Shown here piece after piece: positions 35,842-47,247 of a stretch of 64,000 nt of DNA (positions are counted from its first letter, which is position 1; the number at the start of each line of letters is the position of its first letter). The DNA is from Galerina marginata (Eukaryota > Basidiomycota > Agaricomycetes > Agaricales > Galerinaceae): the NCBI GenBank assembly GCA_023014335.1, contig JAECYW010000015.1, positions 1,612,001 to 1,676,000 on the forward strand. Reading direction: 5' to 3'. A model generated the notes under the pieces. It was not told the origin of the DNA, made no database searches, and saw only the letters and a list, made by a program, of their open reading frames with translations. A program made the position numbers and the translations under genes.

Positions 35842-38800
35842 ATGATACCGCTCTCTCCTCGAATGAAATGTCTACTAGCGACATGCCAGTGCATCAAATT
35901 CGTAGTCCCAACACCCAACGGCAATTACTGCGAGGTCAGTTCTTAATTTTCTCGTACAGCGCTTCATCTTGCCCACATGACTTCACAGACGCCCGACCGC
36001 CACAACTCTGACTGTGTATGTGGTCACCCCTGGTGGCAACACGAGCTCTCGCAGGCGTACAGGTCATACTACACGACTGTTCGCCGAGCTGGTGCCCCTG
36101 CCCGCTCCTGCGGTGGCTTCTTCCCGGTGTGTATACAGTCTAACAAACGGGTGGCGTATTCCACTAATTGAAATATATCTATCCAGATCAGTGATCCTGC
36201 TGCCGAGAACACTCTGTGCGCTTGCGGGCTACCTGGATTTGGACACGACACCTTCTCGGAGACTACTGGGTACGTGCATTATGTTTGGCCTATTATTCTG
36301 TTGTTCATGAGGCCATAACATAGAACCAGCCAGGTTACGGATAACGTGCACGCACCAGCAATCCCGCATGGGTAAGCATTTGCAGATTTATTTTCCTGTC
36401 GGGGTACATAATTGTTCGTCCCCTCTTTTAGTGGCGTTCAGTCCAACTCATTCAACATTCCTCCCCCGGTCGTACCCTCGCGCCCAATCAGCGCATTTCA
36501 AGGAATACCCCAACCTGCCCAGGGAGCGAACGCATCGCGTAATCAATCTATGCTCCGGATGCGCGATCAAGCAGCTCGAGATCAAGCAGCTCGAGGACGA
36601 GCGTCCGGTGGTTTCTCTGCATCGAGGCGTACCCCAAACAACATCCCTGTTAGTTCCCTCGCAGTAATCCAGGTCATGGTCTGGCCACATGCGGTGCGTT
36701 TACGGAGTCTTATCAATTACCCTATGACCTATGTCTGATCTGTCCTCTGTGTAGGCACTGACTCTTCTTGCCGAGCATTTCTTCAAAGATGAAACTGAAG
36801 GCCTGGAGGAGAGGTCCCTTCACGTCACGATGCAGGCATTGGCCCAGGTTTACGTTCGTCTGCAAAACCACAACCTTGTCTTTGCTGTCGAGTATGATCA
36901 AACGATTACCAATCCCAATGTTCTTGTGGCTAGTTTTGATAATCAGATCCGGGCTGCGTTGGGGGAACACTCCTACTACCTACCTCCCGATCCTTCCCCC
37001 GGCGACATATCGACTCCCCTGTCCTATTTCCACGCCCCATTTGTAATTCTGAAGCCCAAAGCACGGCGTGAGTATCTCACGATTCGACCAGGAAATCTCA
37101 CTCATGGGTTTTTCACCCCGGCAAACGTCAAAGCCCTCACATTGAGCAACCCTGGCCCGGGTGCGACCCAAGATAGCCCCAATGTTCTGGTCATCGGTAA
37201 GTTTATTCCCCAATGTTAAATCTGAAATACAGCTGATGCGCCGGTTCCTTCAGGGCCTAGATTTGGCCCTTTACATGGGCCCCTACCTGGTGCAGGAAAC
37301 GCCAATATTCATGGGTGTCTACCCTTTCATGTCACACTGCGGCTACTATTCGATAGTAGGCTTCCAATTGATACGGACAGACCTCCCTGCCTTCCGTACT
37401 GGTGCCCTCAAAATCAAGGCACGACTCCCCAGGTAAGTCTGTCTAACGTAAGTTTCAGGATGTCGCTTACAACGCAATACCAGTCGCTTGAGTCAGTAAT
37501 GGCAGGCAGGCATGATGTCGCCATTGCCGCGCCTTCCGCGCGTCCACTAATGGTTGCAGGGGCTACTCCGGCCGCTGCAGGAGATCGAGGTTTGGTCGCT
37601 GAAGTCCCTCGAGCTGCTCCTACTGTGCCTTCACTTCCGCGTGCCGAGGTGTCTCCCGAGGTCCCTCCCCCTGCCGTACGAAACTCGGGGGTTCGAACTA
37701 CCAGAGCACCTGCCTCAGCCGCTCAATCCGCACCGCCTCGCACGCGGGCATTCATCGTGCCAGGCCTTGCGCTCGCCACCATCCCCGTTACCCCACAGTC
37801 CCCTGCCGCCCGTGGGCTCGTTCGCCCGCGGTCAGACAGCCTGGACACTGTATCGCAGCCATCTCCCCCTCGAACTCGAGCACGGACTGCCCAACTGCAG
37901 GCCAGATCGGAAGTCCGCGTTGCCCAGGGGGGTGTTATCGAGATCACAGATACCGAGGAGGAGAAGGACGACGAGGACGACGATGAGCTCCCTCGCTATA
38001 TACTCCTTGAAAACGACAATAACACGAATCGCCCTGAATACTGGAAGAAGAGGGTGAAAGGACGTAGCGTGGATAGAAACATCCAGTCGTTTCAACATCA
38101 TGCCGGCGATGCGCTCATCCCGCCTCAAGATGATCTGCCAGAATTCACCATGGCTGGTCAAGACGTGGAACAACTGGGTCGTGGACTGGTCGAGCTCTTG
38201 AACTTTGAGGCGCTTAAAGAAGCGGGCCTATTGAAACGTTTCAAAAACGATTCTGGGTTAGAGGCCTGGCCAGAGGAGGTCAATCACCTTTCCTTTCTCC
38301 AGGAGCATAACTGTTCCATAACGGCGTCAGTTTGTTTCTCTCTCCCTTGTCAGTTTGCTAACCTACTGTGAAGAGCGCGAGGTATCGGAAATGGGCCCAG
38401 AAGAGGCACCCTTGACCGTGCCTTGAACATCCTCACGGCCCCGTCCTACGATGATCATCCGACTTGGCAGCCCTCCTCGACTCTCGAAGGGTACTACGTT
38501 CCTCAGGTGACCCCCCATCCTCATCCGATTAGGTTGGCTCGATTCACCGCTGAAGGACGATTGTTGGCACTTGGGTGTTGTGTGCTTGGCAATGTTCCAA
38601 ACATATCTCCTTGGATCCCTATCGCTCTATGGAGCTCGGCGTTCAAGCGTGCATCCTTTTCACCACCTCCCATTGGATTGATTAAGCATATTGATTCCGA
38701 GGCAGGCGAATACATGGAGCTTTGGAACGCCATTCTGCCCAAGGACCCGATACCCGCCAACCTGCCAATTAAGTTCCAAGCTGTCATCGGTATAGCGGTT

Positions 38801-39626
38801 GAAGTTCAAGTAAGATTGAATTATCGTCGACAAGAGTCTTTTCGTAACTCACATACGGTCCTGTGTAGCCAACCTTGATTTCGAGCCCGCGGAGTCCCTC
38901 GTTCCACCAGACTCTGACTGATATGATCTTCAGCACTCTGTTGCTCGGACATCCAACGGCGTGGAATTCCCTTGAATTTCGGGCATTATCGAAAGGCTTC
39001 AACATCAGGAGAAAGGAGCTACAGAAGTTGTTCGACATGAGTTTGGTCAATCGAAATCTCATATTTTCAGTTCATTGACTGTCCTGTAGGTGATTGGCAG
39101 CAGGAACGACCACAGTTTCCCGGAACATGCGCTCCTAGCCGCTATCTTTACCAATCACACAGGGAAAGACATCCGCAAGGCGCTGCTGGCCAACATCAAG
39201 ATTAGTACCAATTTCAAGAAGATCGATGATCCTGATGGCATGGTCCGGAAGGTATTTCAGACACGCCTGGAGGCTTACTTGTCCGGCGTCGGTCACCCAG
39301 CATCCCTTCCTTCAAATCTCTTATCCGAAGAGGTGCGCCAACGAGGTAAGGATGATCCAGGACTGCGGTCCCGCCTTTTCCTCAAAGCCGTGACCGACAC
39401 GGAATCACCCCCCCGTAACGAGGCAATTTTCGTAAATCTGAACGACCACTCAAAAGAGATTGACGATTCCACCACCATTAGTGTTTGTGTTATGTCGCTC
39501 TCCATACGCATAGGCCCGATGTTGAGGGCGATTCTCTCTTCACTAGCCGATGGAGCAGAACACCCACAATTCAGTTCTTGGCTTCATGGGCAACTTCTTG
39601 GGGCGTCCGGTTACAACAAGACCTAG
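35842..39626 (+). CDS. Cys/His-rich protein with a HECT-like C-terminal region
   Basis: Ten exons: 35842-35934, 35989-36126, 36187-36269, 36324-36371, 36432-36693, 36755-37196, 37254-38325, 38374-38819, 38869-39045 and 39090-39626; about 1,100 residues. The N-terminus has two zinc-type modules, CVCGHPWWQH and CACGLPGFGH, after a Cys-rich leader (CLLATCQCIKF). The middle is a Pro/Ala/Arg-rich linker with an acidic patch (ITDTEEEKDDEDDDE). The C-terminal ~400 residues read like a HECT E3 domain: RGTLDRAL, FTAEGRLLALGCCVLGNVP (N-lobe-like), and TTISVCVMSLSI with a cysteine codon at 39486-39488 about 45 residues from the end, where HECT enzymes carry the catalytic Cys. E3 ubiquitin-ligase activity is inferred. 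Sequence similarity to classical HECT is weak, so it could be a diverged or inactive relative. Confidence 0.65.
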
Positions 39627-39940
39627 ATTATGTATCAGTAAAATACGAGGTTTTGCGTTTTGTCCAAATTTGATCTGCGTTTTGCCCAACCACACATAAG
39701 TTCTTGGCCTTAGCCCACCTGACATTAAAGGCAACCGGAAAATTTCCTCGTCGCTGTCAGAAGCACCGCGCCAAAATAATATGATGAATTGCAGACGCTT
39801 GAGCTCGGGGAATGCGATCGGCACCGAAAATAATCACACGGGATGCTTGAAAAAAAAAATTGTCAGGCGTGTTTCCGTGGATAAAAGGTCCCCATACCAA
39901 ATCTTGCAAGATCGAGGTCTTTATTCCCCCAACCTTAGCT

Positions 39941-41776
39941 ATGCGCCGCGTTACTCGCCAATCGGGTGCAAGTGCATCGCCTGAACCCGCGGGCACAGCT
40001 ACAAACACGGAGCAACCAGCGCGCGGGGCAGCTCGCCGACGGGGTCGCCCGCCAGGTAGTGGCCGAGCACGAAGAGGTTTGAGTCGCAACACTCGCTTAC
40101 CTATGGCGAATCCAAATGAAGACAACAATGGCTCCGCGGACACCACCGCTTGGGACCCTGCCGCAGGATATATCGCCCAATTGGCAGCCCTTCTTCAGGA
40201 GGAAACTGGAACCCAAGCAGGTACGCTCCAAATTAAGCAAACAGAGCTTTCACTAATTTATTCGTTTCGCAAAATAGAGAACAGGGAAATTGGGAATCAG
40301 TATCCCCGCATGGATCCGGCTATGAGTACGTAGAATCACCCACTTATGTTTATGCTGGAATTGATTGTCTGCCAGATATGGTCGAAAGGGATTGGATCGA
40401 GCCTCTGGCCCTCGAAAACAGTGAGTACCCTCCATCTTATATTACGGCTTACCCTGAAGGATACTTTAGACAACACCCCTGAAGCTACTTCTGCAGACGC
40501 AAACCCAGCTTCAAGTGACAGTCCAGTCCCCAGTGAGTGACTGATAATTATTCTCGTCACTGTTTTGCTCATGCGCCCAACAGTGCCCGAAGCGGTCAAT
40601 ATTCTGCAGACTTCCGATGAGGACGTTGAAATGGCGTCACCTCATGGGGCCGAATATACGTCAGCCCACACCATTAATGTGGAGACGGCTGCCACGAGCA
40701 CACTCTTCCTGGCTGTGCGCGATGGTGACACTACCCGACACTTTGCTATGTCCTGCGACAATTTACCCACTCCTCTGACCGTCGCACGAATCTGGGATAG
40801 TTTCAAATCCAGGAATGGTGCGCCTGCACGGTTTCTGGCGTCACTTGCCGAAGACACCTATGTCGCTCTTTCGCGATCGCTGATCCTGCTTAACGGCCGG
40901 TTCAGTCCACCTCCCATCTCCCTTGAGGAGGTAGGTTCCGTGAAAAACTGCCTCAGTGCTAATTCTCCAGTCGTTGACGTAATCTCCGTTGACTTGGTAT
41001 CTACCGCTTTCAAAGCACACCTGGCGCTGCCAGCGGACAACCCGCTATACATATTGTACATTTATAGTGGCAATGTGAGTAAATTGGACATATTCAGTCG
41101 AGTTTTCAGCTGCTTACTTGGCATATATCAGTCCTACCCCGAGCTCCCAGAAGCCGCGACGACATCATCCCCATCTCTTGCACCATCCACTCTTGCTGGA
41201 CCTCCTGGTACCATTCTTGCTAGCGGTCCCGGGCTCACACCCGCTCAGGGGTACCTCGAACAGCATTTTGGACGCGTTCGTGAGCGTCTAGAGGGGTGGA
41301 AAGAGCTGGCAACGGGGATTGAAGGGAAGGCGACCGCGTACCTTCAGGTGTTGACCGCCAGAGAAGTCAACGCCATCATGGTGGCCCTCTCCCTCACGGT
41401 CGGACCAAGGTCTCAAGTGTCCAAAGTCTTTGAGGGCATGGCTGCAACCATTACCCTCGACGACATTATAGAGTTCCTCAACATCTCTTCTATCCACACC
41501 TTAAAAACTATGCGCACCTTGGAGAAGAAGGCTCGGGACGTTCATTCCAACCTTCGCTCGCGTAACCAACCTGGGTCTTTGCTCCAGCCTTTGGATTGGA
41601 AGCAGCGTGAGTTTTTGCAAGAACTGAACATCATGTTGGCAGAGAAAGTTGTGCTCACAGAAGACAACATCAGGGAGAACCTGCATGGTGAGCTCGACCC
41701 CCTGATCCGGTCGGTCTTAGTCCGCAACATCAACTCCCTCTCCACTGCACTCAAAGAGGTCCTACCTGACGTATAA
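39941..41776 (+). CDS. Protein with AT-hook-like N-terminus, unknown function
   Basis: Exons: 39941-40220, 40280-40420, 40470-40532, 40584-41074 and 41132-41776, all GT-AG and in frame; about 540 residues. The first exon starts MRRVTRQSGASASPEP and contains the basic RRRGRPPGSGRARR segment, matching the GRP core of an AT-hook DNA-binding motif. The rest is soluble and helical, with no family I recognise (AMSCDNLPTPLTVARIWDSF, LNIMLAEKVVLTEDNIREN). It follows the HECT-like gene by ~315 bp in the same direction. A functional link is possible but unproven. Confidence 0.65.
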
Positions 41777-42167
41777 CACCAGCTCTTGTACATGCGTAAC
41801 CTGCCAAAGAATATTGAGAAAGCTGCACTTTCTGTTCGATTTTTGTATTTAACATTGGATAAAAATTATAAGCTATCAGCCAGTTAGGCCCAATCGTCAG
41901 TTGTGTGATGTTTTCATGGGGAAGAAGTCTCACCAGTAAATTAAGAGGATATCAAAGGTCGATCAGATATCTAATCCCCAATTGACTTTTCTTATTCTGC
42001 CCAGACAATGATAGCAAGATGATTAGGAATGTGGTAACGGAAAGCAAGGCAAAAGCTATGGACAGAAACTATGCTACAGCAGGGTATGTAGATCATGATA
42101 CAAGAGCAAGATATAACGATGTAGAGCTAAAGGACAAAAATATGGTACAGAGCAATTAAAATTATGA
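41777..42167. other. Convergent intergenic region
   Basis: Lies between the 3' ends of the AT-hook-like gene (plus) and JmjC paralog A (minus). It is A/T-rich, as expected for two 3' UTRs. Nothing else is seen. Confidence 0.4.
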
Positions 42168-45100
42168 TCAACTTGAAGTTGCGCTGGTTAGCAATCTTCC
42201 CATTTTAACGCGTTCAGAATAGTCTATTAAAATTGAGTTAAGTTCCCGATCCCTATTCATGATCACAAGCTGCAGAAACAAACCGTTTATTTCAAAGATA
42301 TGTGATTCCGACCGGCATAGGAGGGGCTTTGCCAGCCAAGCTCCTATGTGAACTAATGATTCACCGTTGACCACGGCCTCACGGGCAACACCCTTCAGGG
42401 CATCCAGGAGCTCCATTTTGAACCCGGCAATCGAACAAACCATGCGTTTAAGAAAGTCGTCGTCGTTGGAGTGTCTCAACGCATTGTCAGCAGTGTGCAA
42501 TTGCCAAATTAACCTGGCGAGATAGGAATCCAATGCGTTGTGGTGCTGGCCTGGGAGTTGTGTTTCGATATGAGCCTTGGAGATGAAGTCCAAGAGCTCC
42601 CAACAGATTCCTCTTGCGTAAGCCTTTCGGGTCTCCTTCTCGACCTTCAGGCTATTACTTTCGTTGAATGCCCGCGCCCACATCGCGTCTGCCTCATCCA
42701 CTTCTCCGTCACTGTCATTTTCACAACCCCCTGCGATACCCTCTATAGATTCAGGGGAGACACTGGCCAGGGATGGTTCCAACAGCAGCAATGCGATGAG
42801 GGCCAAGATGTCTTCGAGGTCGGGAATTTCTGTTGGGGATGGGATGCGGGATTCAATGTCCATGCCACCGGCGACAAGGCCGCCATGGATAAAGTAGAGC
42901 AAGCGACGGAGAAGGAATAAATGGGACTCGGACGGAGATTGGAAGTCACTGCAGTGTCCTTGGACAACTGCAGCTAAGGAACATCTAAGTGTAGCAACGC
43001 AGTAGAATTGGCGTCGAATGCAAAAGCTGGCTTCCAAAGCCACTAGTAGGTACGACACTCCCGGACGCAAATATCTTTGTGACGCAAAAGTTAAGCACCA
43101 AGGCCACCAAAACAGGTCGATGGATAGACTTACAATTCAACTGATGGGTCAAGTATGATCGCCTCTACCTCGCAATCGGAGAACCAAGAGTCTTTACCAT
43201 AATGTTCCTTACGGTTCAAGATGTAGCTGGACTCTAATATATCTTCTCCAAACCCGGTCCAGACGCACCAGACACGGCCACATGGGACAGTAAGTCGGGT
43301 CCCACAACCCGCCTCTGGCGTCTGCCATTGCATCGTTGCACCCGGGCTAAAAGCCATGGCGGACAAGAGTTTTGAGGTAGGATATTCCTCACCTCCTCGA
43401 CATTCAGGACCACCTTCCGTAGCCCTCCACGCATAGAAGTCACATCCGACTTGGTCCGGTAGAGGAAGGCTATCAAAAGGAAGTGCAAGCCATGGGGTGC
43501 GAAGCCCTTCTCCTCTCGATAATTGATTCAGCGCCATTGGCCTGGCCTGTGCCTGATAAACATCTGACGCTTATGGCGTATAGGCCTTGAGCAAAAACAG
43601 GTCCTCGTTGAAACAACTAGCATCGTACATACCCAAGGCAGGCCTCTTGACCTCAAAACCGCCAAAGAGAGCCCTACTGACTTCAGCGAAAGACCGACTC
43701 GGACGTGGGTTTGCTGGGCGTATCAGTACCTCATATTTCCTAATCACTTGACGCGCACATTGTGGGGATGACGGCCAGGCTTCCATAATCCGGAGTGACG
43801 TAAATCGAGGTGGATCGAGCAAGTGAGGTGGGCGGTTGTCCAGGAACCCGTTCGTGACACGTTTGATGACATCTTGTAGGATATGGCGGTTGATACCGTT
43901 CTGTCGAAGGTTTAGAATCATCAAATCTTTGCTCAACCAAACCTACTTACCATCCAAGGGTCCAAACTCTCGTCAAGACATATCCCATAAGCTGAATACA
44001 TTGGCCTTATATTCACCATTAGCTCCATGGCAGTTCCGGTGGGCTCAGTAACTAGCGCTAGTTGAGCAGAAAGAGGAGGGTCCGTCGAATCCGTCATTTC
44101 TATGTCAGGTCGAATGGGCATTGTAATCGAGATTGTGCTTGTGACTTGATCTTCCGACGACGGATTTACTGGCCTCGCTGTGAGTGTTGATAAACTAGCC
44201 AACGTGGCAGAGCCAGGTCCGGCTCGTGATTCGGAGAATGCTGAGGCAGTGTCAGTCATCAGCTGAACGTCGTTAAGGATTGGCGAAACCATCATAGGTT
44301 CAGAGTCGGGGAATATAATCGGAGAGCCCGTCCCATCCAACATTTCAACGTCAAGCTGAATGAGCATGGTCGTCGAGATTACTTTCTGACTTGTGGCTGG
44401 ATCCACCATTGACGAATTTTCAGGCCGCGATGTGAGACAAGTCCCCAAGCTGAGTTGTTCGAGAACCGAGGTTGATATATTATCCATTGTGGGAGTGGAA
44501 TGTCTGGCTGGTGGTTTGGAGGATGTTGAGCCAATGTCAGTCACCGTGCGAAAACCGTTGTTCGGGATAGGTGAATCCATCATTGGTTGAGAGTCAGGAG
44601 ATATAGAATTTATGATGGAGAAACACAGTGCATGCACTTGGTCCTTTGCAGCAATCTTCGCAACAGCGCTTGTGGCGTCCGAGCCAACGCAAGGCGTCAC
44701 TGCCATCGGGCAAAGGCCGTTCACGACTGGTGCAATCGGGATTGAGTCAGGAGAGAGATGGTGGGCGGCAGACAAGAACGGGGCAAGCACTGGCTGGACA
44801 ATTGTGTCAACAGCTTGGGCAGTGAAAGGGCGAAGAAACCAGTTTTTATGAATATCGGCTGATGAAAAATCTAAAGCAGATAGTGCCTGTAATGCACTTT
44901 TGACAGCTTTCCCGGGCTCTTTCTGGCCAGCCGCGAGGCCAATTATCTCCTTCCAGACGACCTCTTCGACCTGGCGAAGAATGTCTGGCCGGGGTCCCCC
45001 AAGGCCCAGGGAGATCTAATCGTAAATTAACGCACGCATAGACTACATCGAGATGAAATTCTTTACCTTGTAGATGTCCGACAGTGAAAAAGTTGACTTA

Positions 45101-46016
45101 TAGAGCACCAACGGTAGAAAGAGGCAAAGAGGTGAAATGTGAGTTGCCCAGATGATACAAAGTTCTAGTCCTTTGCCATTTTTAGCTTTCTCCCAAATTG
45201 CATTCATACTTTGCATTTGTTCCTCCGGGACGTTGAATTCCTGCATCGTCTCCGGAATAGCCGGAATCACGCCATGGCCGAAGGAAGTAGATGTCAAGTA
45301 GTGAAAGACTAAAGCTGCGGTCTGAAAATTCGTCGCCAACGCCGCCGCTTTAGTCTTGCTAGTCAGTTGACAAAACGTTTGGATGTGACCCAGGTGAGCA
45401 GAACTGGAGGGAAAACGGGTGACGGCCTGAATCGGGTTGCTAGGTTTGTTTGCCAACAACTTCCTGGCGTCTTCGATCACTTTAGGCCAATCACCTAGTT
45501 GCTCCAGATTCTTTTCAAACAAATATGAGCACGGTGGCGTAATGCAGAGTTTGGATAGCAGACTCACTTTCCGACCAATCGTGCTGAGTTCCACAGGACT
45601 CGGATTCCAGACCAACTCACTAGCTTGGATCTCCCCTCCTGCTCGTGCAAGTTCCTCTAGCAGGCGATAACACTTCACCAAGTGCACCCGGATCTCGGGG
45701 ATCTTAGTAGCTGGCACTGACGCAGGGGACGCAGCGTCTTGGAGTTCACAGTCAAGTGCGGCTCGCATTTGAAAGACAGAAGCTTGACAATCGTTGGACC
45801 TGATGGCGTCCTCGAGCCGATCTAGAACGAGCAGAAAAGTCTGTTGTATCCGATGAATTCCTGTACCCCGTGATAGATGTTGGCTGCGGAAGACGTCACC
45901 TTAGCGTGGTCCGTGCCATCGGAAAACAAGTTGACGTGAGATGCATTGTCCGCCGCAATACGGGTTACAAAGGGAAAGCAGCGAAGAAAACGAGAGGACA
46001 ATCGACTAGAAGACAT
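42168..46016 (-). CDS. JmjC-like protein, paralog A (metal-binding triad lost)
   Basis: The start is ATG at 46016 (MSSSRLSSRFLRC). Exons: 46016-45900, 45840-45067, 45015-43951, 43910 to about 43.6 kb, about 43.5 kb to 43134, and 43074-42168. The fourth/fifth junction is not resolved. The N-terminal half is a helical domain with LCIIWATHISPLCLFLPL, matching paralogs B and C. A Ser/Thr/Met-rich linker follows. The last part aligns with the JmjC domain of B (YAWRATEGGP, GRVWCVW, CEVEAIILDPSVEL, LRPGVSYLLVALE). Where B has HMD, A has QTP, and where B has the distal His (NTPH), A has VSY. All three Fe(II) ligands are therefore gone, and A should not be an active dioxygenase. The C-terminus is a helical region with an acidic stretch (NDSDGEVDEAD). 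Confidence 0.65.
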
Positions 46017-47247
46017 TACGAATCTAGTGGTGACTGTAACTGTAAAACAAAACGTGTCAGTTGGTGGCAGTTAATTCGTCTTCATACGTCTTTTCCCCAT
46101 GTGGGTGGGAATGTTTCTTAGGTTGACTTACTTATAAAAATGCTTGCGTGCAATGCGGGTCTTCAAATACAATACGAGAAATTATTAAGCTACTATAAAG
46201 AATGAATGACAGGTTAATCTACGTAAGAGTTCATAATTATGTGCAGGTGATGATGGTGGAGGGAAAGGGAAACACGAACCAGAGAAGTCCTAGACGTGCT
46301 CAGTAACTTAAGGGCAGGTTTTCTTGGTGCTTACAAAGCAGGACGCTGGGCACCTGAGATATTTGGTTTTGTTTGTTCTCGAGCATGACGGCGATCTTCG
46401 GCACGTAATGAGTTCGGGATGTAAAAAAATTATGATCTGAGTCACCTGGGACGCGGAATACGGACGTCTTGTTGCGAGCGAAGCGAGCAATCATTCTCTA
46501 AGGGTGGAACGGGCGACCAAACAATGCCACTTTCTGGATTCGCTGATGGAATTTTTTCGATATTGCTCTCGCTCTGTACGTCTCAATTGTTCTTCGATCT
46601 TCTTGAATTTTTGTAGACGTGTATAACTCATTGTATTCTGTTGGTCTAGCTGAAAAAATCGACTGATTTCACCAAGATTTCACCGATTCAAGGACGGTCC
46701 TGTTGCCTCCGCCGATTGCGGTTACCTAGTAATGTATTCTCTCACAGATTCTAAAGACAGATGGAGTTACAGTTGGTGAAGCGTCAGAAGGCTTCGAACA
46801 ACCACAGCAAATTGAGACGACATCTCCGACATGTGTTCAATGACGTATGACGGGCTGTAAAGACTGGGCGCGTCATACGCTTATATAATGCTTACAAATC
46901 GGGCCTCTGGGCACATGGACTGATTGGCGCTGTTTGGTAACGGGGGCTCGGAGCCCACGGAGCGCGAAAGTACTCTTGGCTTGTCCAATGACGTAATTGG
47001 GGCTGTAGAGGCTCAGTGCGTCGTTGGTTTATACAATCCAGCCTGCGAAGAAGGCCACGATCTGCAAACTATAGTCTACGAACTATAGTTTCATTGGGAA
47101 ACTCCACTGGTCGAGCTTATTATGATTTCACGCCTGCTAATTAAATAATCAGATAATACCCGAAGATGGGGGATACGAGATTTGTACACATGCGCTAGGT
47201 TATTAATAATAAATGGCGTGAAGGCAGGGACAGATAGGTAGGTACAG
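46017..47247. other. Intergenic region holding a dispersed repeat
   Basis: Apart from the repeat at 46471-46729 there is no supported gene. The sequence upstream of 46017 would hold the promoter of JmjC paralog A. Confidence 0.4.
46471..46729 (-). repeat. Short dispersed repeat, inverted relative of 57872-58080
   Basis: This stretch matches the reverse complement of 57872-58080 over most of its length. It begins gttgcgagcgaagcgagcaa and ends gattgcggttacctag. Shared internal words include ttcgctgatgga and cttcgatc. No terminal inverted repeat or coding potential is seen. Confidence 0.6.

Noticed and set aside
37437..37462. A 26 nt GT-AG 'intron' in the HECT-like gene
   Set aside because: The frame is open and continuous through it, so no intron is needed.
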